A stretch of 64,000 nucleotides of DNA from Symbiodinium sp. CCMP2592 (taxonomy: Eukaryota > Sar > Dinophyceae > Suessiales > Symbiodiniaceae), in NCBI GenBank assembly GCA_905221615.1, contig CAJNDT010003380.1:62001-126000 (forward strand). Reading direction: 5' to 3'. Shown here piece by piece: positions 56,401 to 64,000 of this stretch. Within the stretch, counting starts at the first letter, position 1, and each line of letters starts with the position of its first letter. The notes under the pieces are model-generated. The model was given only the letters and a program-made list of their open reading frames with translations. It was not told the origin of the DNA and made no database searches. Both the position numbers and the translations under genes were made by a program.

Positions 56401-56673
56401 CAAGGTACATGTCCGGTCCGCCAGCTGGCATAACCTCCAGCCGAAACCTCAGAAATGCTTGACCACATCATATTCTTTTCACGAGACACACTTCGGGATG
56501 TTCCTGCCGTGTTTGACTGACATTGAACACGATGGGTTCCATTTTGATCTGAGGGACCAGTCTATCACATTCTGCACCCAGGTCGGCTCCAGATTTTCGG
56601 TCGATCTGGCCTTCACCTTCCCCTTTCCGATTCCATCCCCGGACTTCCTCTTCTTGGGAAGCACACCGCTCAT
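46266..56673 (-). CDS. Unrecognised multi-exon gene or genes, minus strand
   Basis: Exon-like open stretches on the minus strand, ordered 5' to 3': 56673-56479 (MSGVLPKKRKSGDG, possible start and NLS), 55992-55760, 55443-55165, 54417-54090, 53809-53520, 53253-52975, 52571-52060, 51998-51370, 50820-50670, 50580-50390, 50120-49870, then short Lys/Pro-rich exons at about 49210, 48960, 48830, 48745, 47610 and 47360. A further exon lies near 47075-46900 (YYKSGNRWAVKLKS), and an acidic last exon (GDDDYDGNYDYDGEEYEEE) has its TAA at 46266-46268. Short exons tend to start after AG with GATGC or GACGT codons. No enzyme family was recognised; the 53809-51370 part looks like dinoflagellate-specific proteins. 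One gene or several cannot be decided by eye, and boundaries are approximate. Confidence 0.4.
46424..46540. mobile_element. CTTGGAGG-family MITE in an intron
   Basis: 117 bp from CTTGGAGGCCCTGTTGACTT to AAGTCAAAAGGGCCTCCAAG, flanked by TA. It lies just upstream of the inferred last exon on the minus strand, so it is probably intronic. Confidence 0.75.
47401..47513. repeat. GA-rich microsatellite
   Basis: Interrupted (GA)n over about 110 bases, within an intron of the minus-strand gene. A shorter similar tract lies at 52600-52650. The TCTC-coded Ser/Leu runs in ORFs here are artefacts. Confidence 0.9.
47719..48471 (-). CDS. Intronless ORF with membrane segments and Ada-like zinc motif
   Basis: 250 residues from an ATG at 48471. 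Residues 18-35 (ILAVIAAIILVILFIV) are a clear membrane helix; a second hydrophobic segment lies near 64-78 (VVILFSFIGYISGV). After a Ser/Thr/Pro-rich linker comes CYVIGNGRGFHTPNCG, then EAHRLGYKACRQCKP. The His-x3-Cys then Cys-x2-Cys pattern resembles the small zinc domain of Ada and of proteins carried by bacterial and dinoflagellate mobile elements. It sits between small exons of the larger minus-strand gene and has no sign of introns, so it may be a nested retrogene or mobile-element remnant. An internal exon of the larger gene is also possible. Confidence 0.55.
   Translation of the reverse strand: MILFQVHLEAMVPSFDHETILAVIAAIILVILFIVRKVCYTAGSGHHQHHSNFVKHYKKTSWLQVVILFSFIGYISGVKYTVTVEVNSDGSTNYGDQSIYPVRAVINIESSTSTPTLSLSSPSGTSATTPATSSTTCPWTSSSSATWSLPGIGADDDDSDAGSTSQLVCRPVQMCYVIGNGRGFHTPNCGMVQRAFRVQPQTVQGPLSPREAHRLGYKACRQCKPICYYYDVNGSTQSVQDPQSVSESVQ
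50898..51360. repeat. Tandem repeat, about 170-190 bp units
   Basis: Three diverged copies with landmarks TTTAGGACAGAAGCCCGGTC at about 50906, 51092 and 51261, followed by GACGCCTTACACTGTG and GCATCTCAAAAG. Each unit starts with a TTTAGGG-derived word. It probably lies in an intron of the minus-strand gene. Confidence 0.8.
54720..54880. repeat. Degenerate TTTAGGG-derived minisatellite
   Basis: About five copies of GGGTTTAGTAGGCTTTAAGG with spacing near 30-40 bases, between exon-like stretches of the minus-strand gene. The following 54881-55090 is GC-rich, with no recognised content. Confidence 0.7.
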
Positions 56674-56826
56674 TGCCCTGACTTCGAGGCGCTCGAGAAG
56701 GCAGCTGCAAGCTCAGTCAAGTGATTCCTGTTGGCTGACAGCATGGAAATCTCTACAGCAAGCAACAGTTGCATCGGAATGACGAGACTTTGCCCGAAGC
56801 AAAGGAATGTAGAATCACTGCTCCCA

Positions 56827-56827
<1 letters not shown>

Positions 56828-56858
<31 letters not shown>
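56828..56858. repeat. CA microsatellite
   Basis: A nearly perfect (CA)n of about 31 bases. Confidence 0.95.
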
Positions 56859-56864
<6 letters not shown>

Positions 56865-56973
56865 AAGTTTCAGTCAGTGTTCCAAGCACTCTCAACCAGA
56901 CTGAAGGCAAGGACAGTCAACACAAGTTTTGAAGAGAAGCAGCTCCGAGGAGAGGTCCACGGCCAGGGGAGAA

Positions 56974-57185
56974 ATCCGACACTTCCCGGCTCCCGCGCCG
57001 AGGGGCCACGAAGTGTCGGATCCAGGGTCGGATCCGACACTTCGTGCTGGTTCAGGCGCACATCCTTCATAATGAAATTCTTGCATTATAGCAAAGTTTC
57101 CTGCAGATGCAGGACGAAGTGTCGGATGCGACCCCGGATCCGACACTTCCCGAGCCGCGCCGGCAAGTGCTATGAAGTGTCGGAT
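56974..57185. repeat. Paired 72-bp inverted blocks with six AAGTGTCGGAT motifs
   Basis: Block 1 (56974-57045) and block 2 (57114-57185) are imperfect inverted repeats of each other. Each holds three copies of the 11-mer AAGTGTCGGAT or its complement in alternating orientation, including the perfect palindromic joint GGATCC. The blocks are separated by 68 bases of AT-richer sequence. Confidence 0.8.
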
Positions 57186-57191
57186 ATGAGC

Positions 57192-58010
57192 GCCTGTTTT
57201 CTTCTTCCAGGGGGCGGGCCCCCCCTAATGTCCATGCCGCACCCCAATTTTTTTCCATTTTGCACCACCCGATTCGTAACCTCGGCCAAAGTGCAAAATC
57301 CATTAGGAGCACGGGAATCCAGGAATCTGCAAAGTTGCAAAAGACAAGGACTGTTCTCAATAATTCCACGCGGCTGATTTTCGAAATGTCGGAAACGACG
57401 TTTCCGCCACTTTAAAAGTCATCGCGCTAGGGAGTCATTGGCCTGACTCGGAGCCGTGCAAGCAAGTACCACGAAGCGTTTCATCCGCCGCCTGTTTTGT
57501 TCCTTCCAGGGGGAGGGCCCCCCTTAATGTCCATGCCGCACCCCAATTTTTTTTCATTTTGTACCACCCGATTCGTAACCTCAGCCAAAGTGCTTAAATC
57601 CATTAGGAGCATGCAAATCCACGAATTTGAAAAGCTGCAAAAGACAAGGACTGTTCTCAATAATTCCACGCAGCAGGTTCGGCAATCTCGGAAACGACGT
57701 GAGCACCACTTTAAAGTCATCGCGCTACGGAGTCATTGGCCTCACACAGAGCCGTGCAGGCAAGTGCCACAAAGCGTTTCCTCCGGTTCCTGTTTTAAAC
57801 TTCTTCCAGGGGGAGAGACCCCCTAAATGTCCATGCCGCACCCCCCTCGATTTGTAACGTTGGCCATCATGTAACATGCATTAAGGAACAAGCGAATCCA
57901 CGACTTTGGAATGCTGCAAAAGACTGACAAGCACTCTTGTCCTGAAATCGTACCCGCATTTTTTCCATGTTGGAAACAGCACCGGTAACACTTTGAGCTC
58001 GTCAGCTTGT
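57192..58010. repeat. Tandem repeat, unit about 297 bp
   Basis: Copies at 57192-57489, 57490-57786 and a partial copy to about 58010. Landmarks are CTTCCAGGGGG, CCATGCCGCACCCC, GACAAGGACTGTTCTC and CATCGCGCTA. The third copy is truncated and diverged. The repeat begins within a few bases of the inverted blocks just upstream. Confidence 0.85.
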
Positions 58011-58215
58011 CATTGTTCAGGCATTATCACTGCCGAGACTGACACGAAACAGGATACCAGACCGAAGTAGAATGGACATCTCAGTAACGTACAACCAAGA
58101 AGTAGACGAGTTGTATTCAGTAGTATAATTACAATATAATAATAATAGCATTAAATACCCTTGAGCCTTACGACAATTAGTATGGCCACCACAACATCCA
58201 TTCCATGTCGGCCTG

Positions 58216-61200
58216 TCAGCCTGCACGCGCCTGTCGTGCACGTCCCTTTGGGATTGCTTTGGGCTTGGCCGAAGCTTTGCTGATTGCATTCGAACAGATA
58301 CTCAGAGCTTCGGCCCATGGCACACCGTGGCTCCATGCACGTGCTGCTGATTGGAAAATCAATTGCTCTTTGGATCTCTGCACGTACCGCACTGCATCCT
58401 TCCTGTCATCTGGCCCACGCTGAAGCCTCAATGCGTGAGTCACTGCTTAGAAGCTGAATGTGAAACCTTCAAGGCTCCGGCGAAACGGGTTTTCCCGGCA
58501 CATCGAAGCATTGCAGTCTGCCAACATCAGCATCGTACTGTTGCGGACCTGGAGTGACCATACACCTGCAGGCAAGAAGACACTGCCACAGGACAAGCAA
58601 GCAGCAGCGACAGCAGCAAGAGAACATGAAGCACACATTTAACATCAGTCCAGGTACGCAGAGACATCAAGCAGGGGGTGTTGCTCCAAAGTGCCCTGCA
58701 TCCATCCCTCGAGATAATCGGCAGCCCGTGACAGGTTGTAGCTGCGCAGCAATGGCAGGCACTTCTTCAAGTGATCTGCATAGTCCTTGCCGATGGGGTT
58801 GCGAGGCTGTAGTCCTTTCAAGGCTCAGTGTCTGCTTCTGTGCTTGACTTCGTGATTGCAATGCCACGGAAAGCCTGCAGGAAGACCCATGGGGTGGCGT
58901 TGCAAGGCAACCCGTCGAGGGAAATAGAGGAAACTCTGGCAATAATCGGTGCTGGCCATGTAGCGCTTGCACCTGCACGACATGGACGAGAACAACAACA
59001 AAAAAACAAAACAACTGCTTCAGATCGATGACTGAACGTGCATGTGCATTTAAAGAAGTGCCCACTTCTACATGGCGCCTGAGAATCACATCGCGTGGTG
59101 AGGGCGGCACCCTCCAGTACGGATCGTCCACCTTCTGCAAATCGTCGGGACCTGACATCATGATGGTATAGAAGGCTACCGGTAACTGTGTGACACGTGC
59201 GTAGGCCACGGAAAAGGTGAATGCAACAACCCTGAGCAGCTGGCTCAATTGCTCTCGGCGGGACATGTGCAGTGTGTGCGGTGCGCCGGGTCCGTTGAGG
59301 CCTTTGATCATGATCGGGACGGCTTCTGACAAGAATCCTTTCCTTGGCTGATTCCAAGTTCAAAATCTGATCTCAGGCTTCTCGTCCAGAAACTGCAAGC
59401 AACATACAACTCAAATCGACGTTAAGTGATACGAGTACAATGCTGAGACCTCCTGACGGTTACCTTCAAAGCATAGCAGATGGTTAACTACATCCTGCAA
59501 GCAAGCAACCAATCTCGGACTTTGTCCACCTGCGCGACCACCCGTTGCCGCTCGTATGGCCGGTCAACCTTGTTCAAGAACTCCTGTAATATCTCGAGCA
59601 AATCACCGGGTGTCTGAGCGGTTCTGCCATACCGTGCCAACCACTTCGCTGCCCTTCCGAACAGCTGGTCCACGTCTTCATGTGAGTGTCCGCTGCGCAA
59701 ATTGCGCAGCGAACACTCCCTCAGGTTTCCTCAATTCTGAAGTACTCTGAGGACTAAAACTAGGACCGAAGAGAACGTTCCCCTAGCATCTCAAAACATG
59801 CAAGGACCCTGTTGCTTGCAAATGCGGCTCCGTGCGAGACTAAACTGGCCATCCACTTGGCAAAGGGATTGTTTTTCATCTCTCTGACCGTATTGTCAGA
59901 TTGTATGTTCAACGAAACATACTTCAGCGCACACTGCTGGGAGATCACGGTCAACGCATGACTCATCATCTCGATCATTGCAGAACTATTCTTGGGTTGG
60001 TTGTGCTCCGAGAGGAACAAAAAGATAGCAAAGCCGTGGATTATGACGGCCGTGATGTGGCACTTCGGACGTTGCATGTTGCTGAGATCCTGCCAAGAAC
60101 TGATCTGAGTCACAATGGGAACTCTGTTCATACCGTTACCCCGACAAGCTTTTTGGGAGCCACGTGCCTTCGATTTCATGCAGGCCCCTCTAGGAAGACA
60201 GGTCTTGCTTTGGTCCATGGAGTCGATGATGGCGGTGATTGAAGCACCGCCGCGAAGGCGGCTTTCACCGCGTAGCGACCAGTACGTCATCCTGTCCATG
60301 TACTGGTCTTTCAGGTGGCTATGATATCGTTTGACCTGCTCCTTCCTGGCCAGCAAATGCCCTGACAAATCTTTGATCAGCATTTTGTGGCGCAAACAAA
60401 CACTGCAAGTGGCGTGGTTGGACTGCGCTCGAAACTTCAGGAAAGCGAAGTCCTGATACCATACCTTGGTTCAGACGCCCAAGCACGTCGGCAGCACGAA
60501 GCAGCAAGTCTGCATGGGAAAACACACCGCAGCCTACTGACTTCAAGTCTCGGGACAAGAAACCACAAGCAACTTGAAATATGTGCAAAGTGGCTCTCCA
60601 GAAGAAAGCAAAGCTGACAGGCTTCGCAGGTTCACGCTGGCAATTCAACTGTTCCCAGTATTCCTTCATGGTACCTGGAGGAAGGTAGCGGATTTCCCCC
60701 TCGGTCCGCCGGATTTGGACCGACCTCTTCGGATTCCGTGTTTGCTTGCTATTTTTGAAGGTCCTGATTTGCTGCAGATTCTCCATAGTGCAAGCATAGT
60801 CATCCTGCCCATCACTCGCGGCATGTTGCATAAGTTGGACCGAGGCATCTTCGTTCGGCTCGAAAGTGTCATCTCTCACATCAGGCAATGTTTCTGCCGT
60901 TGAATCGTACAAGCCCTGCAGAAAGGACACAATCTCGGAACGAACATTCTCAGGCTCACAGCCGACTTGTGCGGGTCGCTGCAGGTAGCGAATGTCGGCT
61001 GGAGGGGCAATCTTTCCTGCACGTGCTGCTTTGCTGAGCCTCGAAAATCTGCTGGCACCTCAGAGCAATTCTCCACCAGACAGTCTCAGACCAAAGAGGG
61101 TTCTTCCACATCACAAAGTTTCATTCCGAGCTGCCCAGACTGTGCAACGATTGAAAGGCACGGACACAAACCGGTTCATCAAGGAACTTCCATTGCATGC

Positions 61201-61807
61201 GTTCCTCGCGAGCAGCTTTGGACTCCGTGATCAGGCACACCATGGTCTGGAAGGCCTCAAATATTGCGCAGAGCATACTACACTCAGGAGAATCAAGGCC
61301 CGATCGGATTCACAAGCACACTGCATGAAGTTGATGAAATAAAGAAGCGATTCAGACTAGCCACCACATTGTCTTGGTCAAGCTTGTGAAGCTGTTGCCA
61401 CTCTTTGCGGAAAGCCAGGAGCGCATCTCGTCTCGCCGGAGCACAAAACTTGGCAAGGCACAGCCTTTTGCATTTCGTGCTGCATCTTCTTCTCAAGAGG
61501 CTATCGACCTCTGATGTCGGATTGCGCTCGGTGGACCGAGCACGCTTCTTGCCACGGCCTCTGGGCTGGGCCTTCGACTGCCGATCCTGGATGCGGCCAT
61601 CATCGTGGTCAAGACTTCTTGCAAACACAAAAAAACATCACGAAAGCTCCCTTCAGCTCTGCTTCCACCATGACGCGACTTAGACTTGAAACTTAACACC
61701 GATGCAGCAAAACCCCACGTGTAACAGCAGTATAAAACAGTCAAAGCTGCTGTGACTTTGGCTGGTTCCTCTTCGTCACTTAAATCGTTCACTGGGGGCA
61801 GAGGCAT
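58216..61807 (-). CDS. DUF7869-like multi-exon gene
   Basis: Exon-like stretches on the minus strand, 5' to 3': 61807-61760 (MPLPPVNDLSDEEEP, possible start); 61620-61340 with a basic tract and STKCKRLCLAKFCAPARRD; 61050-60650 (RFSRLSKAARAGKIAPPAD, then RYLPPGTMKEYWEQL); 60450-59830 with HATCSVCLRHKMLIKDLS, a DQYMDRMTYWSLRG box, IIDSMDQSK and IQSDNTVREMKNN; 59705-59500 with SGHSHEDVDQLFG; 59340-59050 with IKGLNGPGAPH; 58845-58667; and 58420-58216 ending RQARAG. IIDSMD, SDNT and GHSHEDVDQ are the conserved core of DUF7869-type proteins, a large family in dinoflagellates and some animals. The spacing of acidic residues resembles an RNase-H-like nuclease or transposase, but this is inference. 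Exon ends are approximate. Confidence 0.6.
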
Positions 61808-62019
61808 CCATGAAGTAGCCGTCCCACACAGCTGGTTTCAGCTGCTGCTGCTGCTGGCACAGGCATTTTGAGGCACTCAGCTTAACAATAATAATAGCAG
61901 TCACAGGCGAAGGCCACTGTTCTGCAACAATGGGAAACGGACTATTTGGCACTGCTTCCAGATTCGCGATCAAAACCGGGGCGCCTGTAGCTAATTAATG
62001 CTGTCACTCTGCGGGTGCC

Positions 62020-63015
62020 TCAAGTCTTCGACCGAAGCATGTGATAAAACACAGACATCGCAGCATTTGCCTGCCGTGGAACTACAACGTTCCCCAGCAT
62101 GTGCACGCGTTTGGCATCCTCAGGTGTCCTGGCTTCAGACAACCACTTCTGCATTGGCAGAGCCGCCAGAGGATTCCAATCTCCCGTCGTCAAGTGCTCC
62201 AGGGGCAGGATGGCCTCGACCATATTGCAGACATGCAGAATGATGCTGAAATCGCAACATGAGAAGACCACAGCCTCAGGGAATCCAGAGATGTCCGGAC
62301 TCGCCGCCAGCAAAAAGACCCGGCGCCTGCAAGCCTCGGAGGTTGCATCTGAATCTTCAGGAGCCTTGCAAACGAGAGCGTGCTGGGTCCCGAGCAGGGA
62401 GCCCGCATTGTGCCAGGGTCAAACTGCACCAATGGAGCTGGAGATTGCGCTGGGAAGCGGCCTGTCGGTAGGAGTTAAAAGCAAGAGCATGTAACGGCCG
62501 AGATTCACCCAACTAGCCTCTTGAATGTACAGGAACACCTTTCTGCAGTTACTCTGCTTGTGCAGCAGAGCACCGACATTCTCAATCAGCATGAGTCTCC
62601 TGCAAGCAGTGGGGTGGCATCTAAGCCGCAAAACATGCACTGTGCAGCCCAAAATGTTCTCCAAAAAACGACAAGCTGCGCATTGGGCAGCTTGTCGAAG
62701 CAGTGGAAAGCACATCGAATCAAGGAGGATCTGTCATCGCCCATGCCCTTTTGCGCGCCGGCGGCGCTAACCCCCTGACGATCGCAGAATGAAGAAACAT
62801 AATTCATGAAAGCATGGACAGGAACCATCATGTTTCACTACAACATGCACGTGGAAGCCGGCCTGACAGGGGAAGCCGGCTAGAATTGCTTCTGCTTCGA
62901 GCCCCATCACAGAAGGCTGGTACGTTTCAATGTCCGGATGGATCTCACAGCATGGGAGGTTGCCTTCTGCCATTCGTGCCTGTAGCACCTTTTGGCAGTC
63001 GCTGTCCCTCTCGAC
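62020..63015 (-). CDS. C5 cytosine DNA methyltransferase (5' exons not found)
   Basis: Minus-strand gene with recognisable C5-methyltransferase motifs in order. The exon 63015-62863 holds VERDSDCQKVLQARMAEG (motif II-like, the acidic SAM-binding region) and ILAGFPCQ (motif IV with the catalytic Cys). The exon 62774-62680 holds GVSAAGAQKGMGDDRSSL. The exon 62599-62518 holds RLMLIENVGALL (motif VI, ENV). Later exons give CGLPARDPARSR, RRVFLLAAS (motif VIII) and, near the end, HMLGNVVVPRQANAA (motif X), then TGA at 62020-62022. Introns 62862-62775, 62679-62600 and the one after 62518 all start with GC and end in AG, typical of dinoflagellates. Motif I was not found between 63016 and 64000, so 5' exons may lie beyond the window or this copy may be 5'-truncated. 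Boundaries of exons between 62461 and 62100 are not fully resolved. Confidence 0.75.
62863..63015 (-). other. Methyltransferase exon with catalytic PCQ motif
   Basis: 153 bases, 51 codons, phase 0 at both ends. The acceptor is CTTAG before GTCGAG; the donor is CAG followed by GCCGGC. It joins to GGGGTTAGC so that PCQ continues as GVSAAG. Confidence 0.75.
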
Positions 63016-64000
63016 CTAAGGGATTAAAACCATTGCAGGCGAATCTGTTTCGACAGTGAGCGGCCAAGCACCCTGCCATGTCCACAGCGTGGAACCACCT
63101 CAAAGCACACCGGACCAACACACACCGAAGCCTACTTGTCAACTGTGCAGCACACAGCAGCCGCAGATTCTCCCAAGAAAGAGGAAACAGCAAGAGACAT
63201 CATAGCGACTGGAGAACTTTCTCATGGCTGCGTCTTCTGGTCACAGACTTCAACATGTCGATTGGCGCACTCAGTTCTCCTCTTCTTGCTCTGGTCAGCA
63301 TCTCCATGCACCTGCAGTCGACCATGCAACGGTATCCACATAATAATAATATATTTTAGCCGTGCGACGACTACTTACTATTACTACGCACCTTGACATG
63401 TGAACAAATCACATGCAGAAGCCGAAGCACGTTAAGTGCCTCGGCGCCCTCATGGATAGACTCTTCTGATGTCATCGTCCAGGCTCTGGCCTTGAAGTCC
63501 CAGAGCCACCTTAAATTCCGCAGCACATGAACCATTAACAGTAACAACAGGCACCGTTGTCTAGAAAATGATCTCCTCAGTATGCATTGCAAGCGACACG
63601 GCACCTTTCCAACGGCACCAAACAACCGTGTCCGGGGCAACCCTGGCGCAGACTCTCTCTTCACTTCGTAACATTGCACCTAAGGCGCAAACTATTTAAA
63701 GTTGGACTTGAATTGCCATCGACGGACTGACTGAGTTCTGGGCTTCACCTGATTTACGCCAACGGTCGTCACCGTACGAAAGTTATGTCCCTGCATGGCG
63801 CACGATGCCCAGGAGAGGAGATGAATGCTGAAACAGAAAAGTGTCTACTGCTTGACAGGCAAATGCTACAGTAAGAAAGAAGCAGCAAACGGCAATCATC
63901 AATGAACATGTCAACGTCAAATCAAAGCTCTGGCACGAATGACAACTGGGCCTCGCACGGGGCCAGACCGACTTCGAGCCCGGCGACGCCCGTGAAAAGG
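63016..64000. other. No resolved exon
   Basis: If the methyltransferase continues upstream, the exon with motif I (FxGxGG) should lie here on the minus strand or beyond 64000. I could not find it. Short open stretches exist in several frames without recognisable motifs. An ATAATAATATA-rich spot lies at 63340-63358. Confidence 0.4.

Noticed and set aside
57067-57369. Minus-strand ORFs in the 297-bp tandem repeats
   Set aside because: They repeat with the unit, shift frame between copies and have no domain.
62640-62700. Frameshift in the methyltransferase near a T6 run (FLENI frame)
   Set aside because: A GC-AG intron from 62679 to 62600 joins LPNA directly to RLMLIENV in frame, so no frameshift is needed.
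1-64000. tRNA genes
   Set aside because: No cloverleaf with intact A and B boxes was recognised by eye; a covariance-model scan would be needed to exclude them.

Overview
The window looks like nuclear DNA of a dinoflagellate, probably Symbiodiniaceae or Suessiales. This rests on several signs seen together: degenerate and perfect TTTAGGG/CCCTAAA repeats scattered through the DNA, GC-AG introns in the only gene whose splice sites could be worked out, a very high load of retroelements, satellites and small inverted-repeat elements, and protein families (DUF7869-like proteins, zinc-ribbon ORF1 proteins, LINEs with an OTU domain) that I know mainly from dinoflagellates. The organism is an inference; no species marker was seen.

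Layout. 1-6608 is a two-ORF non-LTR retrotransposon (LINE): ORF1 carries an OTU cysteine-protease-like domain and zinc fingers, ORF2 carries endonuclease, reverse transcriptase and RNase H. 6609-8489 is non-coding. 8490-28595 is a satellite array with a unit of about 0.8 kb. Each unit is bounded by a large palindrome built of 11-bp GTTAAC iterons, and many units carry a 231-bp inverted-repeat element inserted at the same GGTACC site. The array is split by a 10-kb tyrosine-recombinase retrotransposon (15661-25692, minus strand) inserted at that same GGTACC. Its coding order is recombinase, Cys-rich ORF, Gag, then a Pol that starts with a 2-oxoglutarate-oxygenase-like domain followed by RT and RNase H. 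Gag and Pol share one frame, broken by a single UGA.

28596-38500 is gene-poor and holds at least four families of small inverted-repeat elements, some with clear target-site duplications and one nested insertion, interstitial telomere-type repeats, and one minus-strand gene fragment (33857-34692). 38820-44800 is a frameshifted plus-strand element with a zinc-ribbon ORF1, an ATGA stop/start overlap, and a large protein made of repeated modules; no RT was found. Its 3' side ends in duplicated blocks capped by TTTAGGG repeats, followed by a minisatellite (45469-46001).

46266-63015 is the intron-rich genic part, all on the minus strand. It contains an unrecognised multi-exon gene (about 46266-56673) with a nested intronless membrane/Ada-like ORF, a DUF7869-like gene (58216-61807), and a C5 cytosine DNA methyltransferase (62020-63015, 5' exons not found). 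Exon boundaries in this part are hand-inferred; only three introns of the methyltransferase were resolved to the base.
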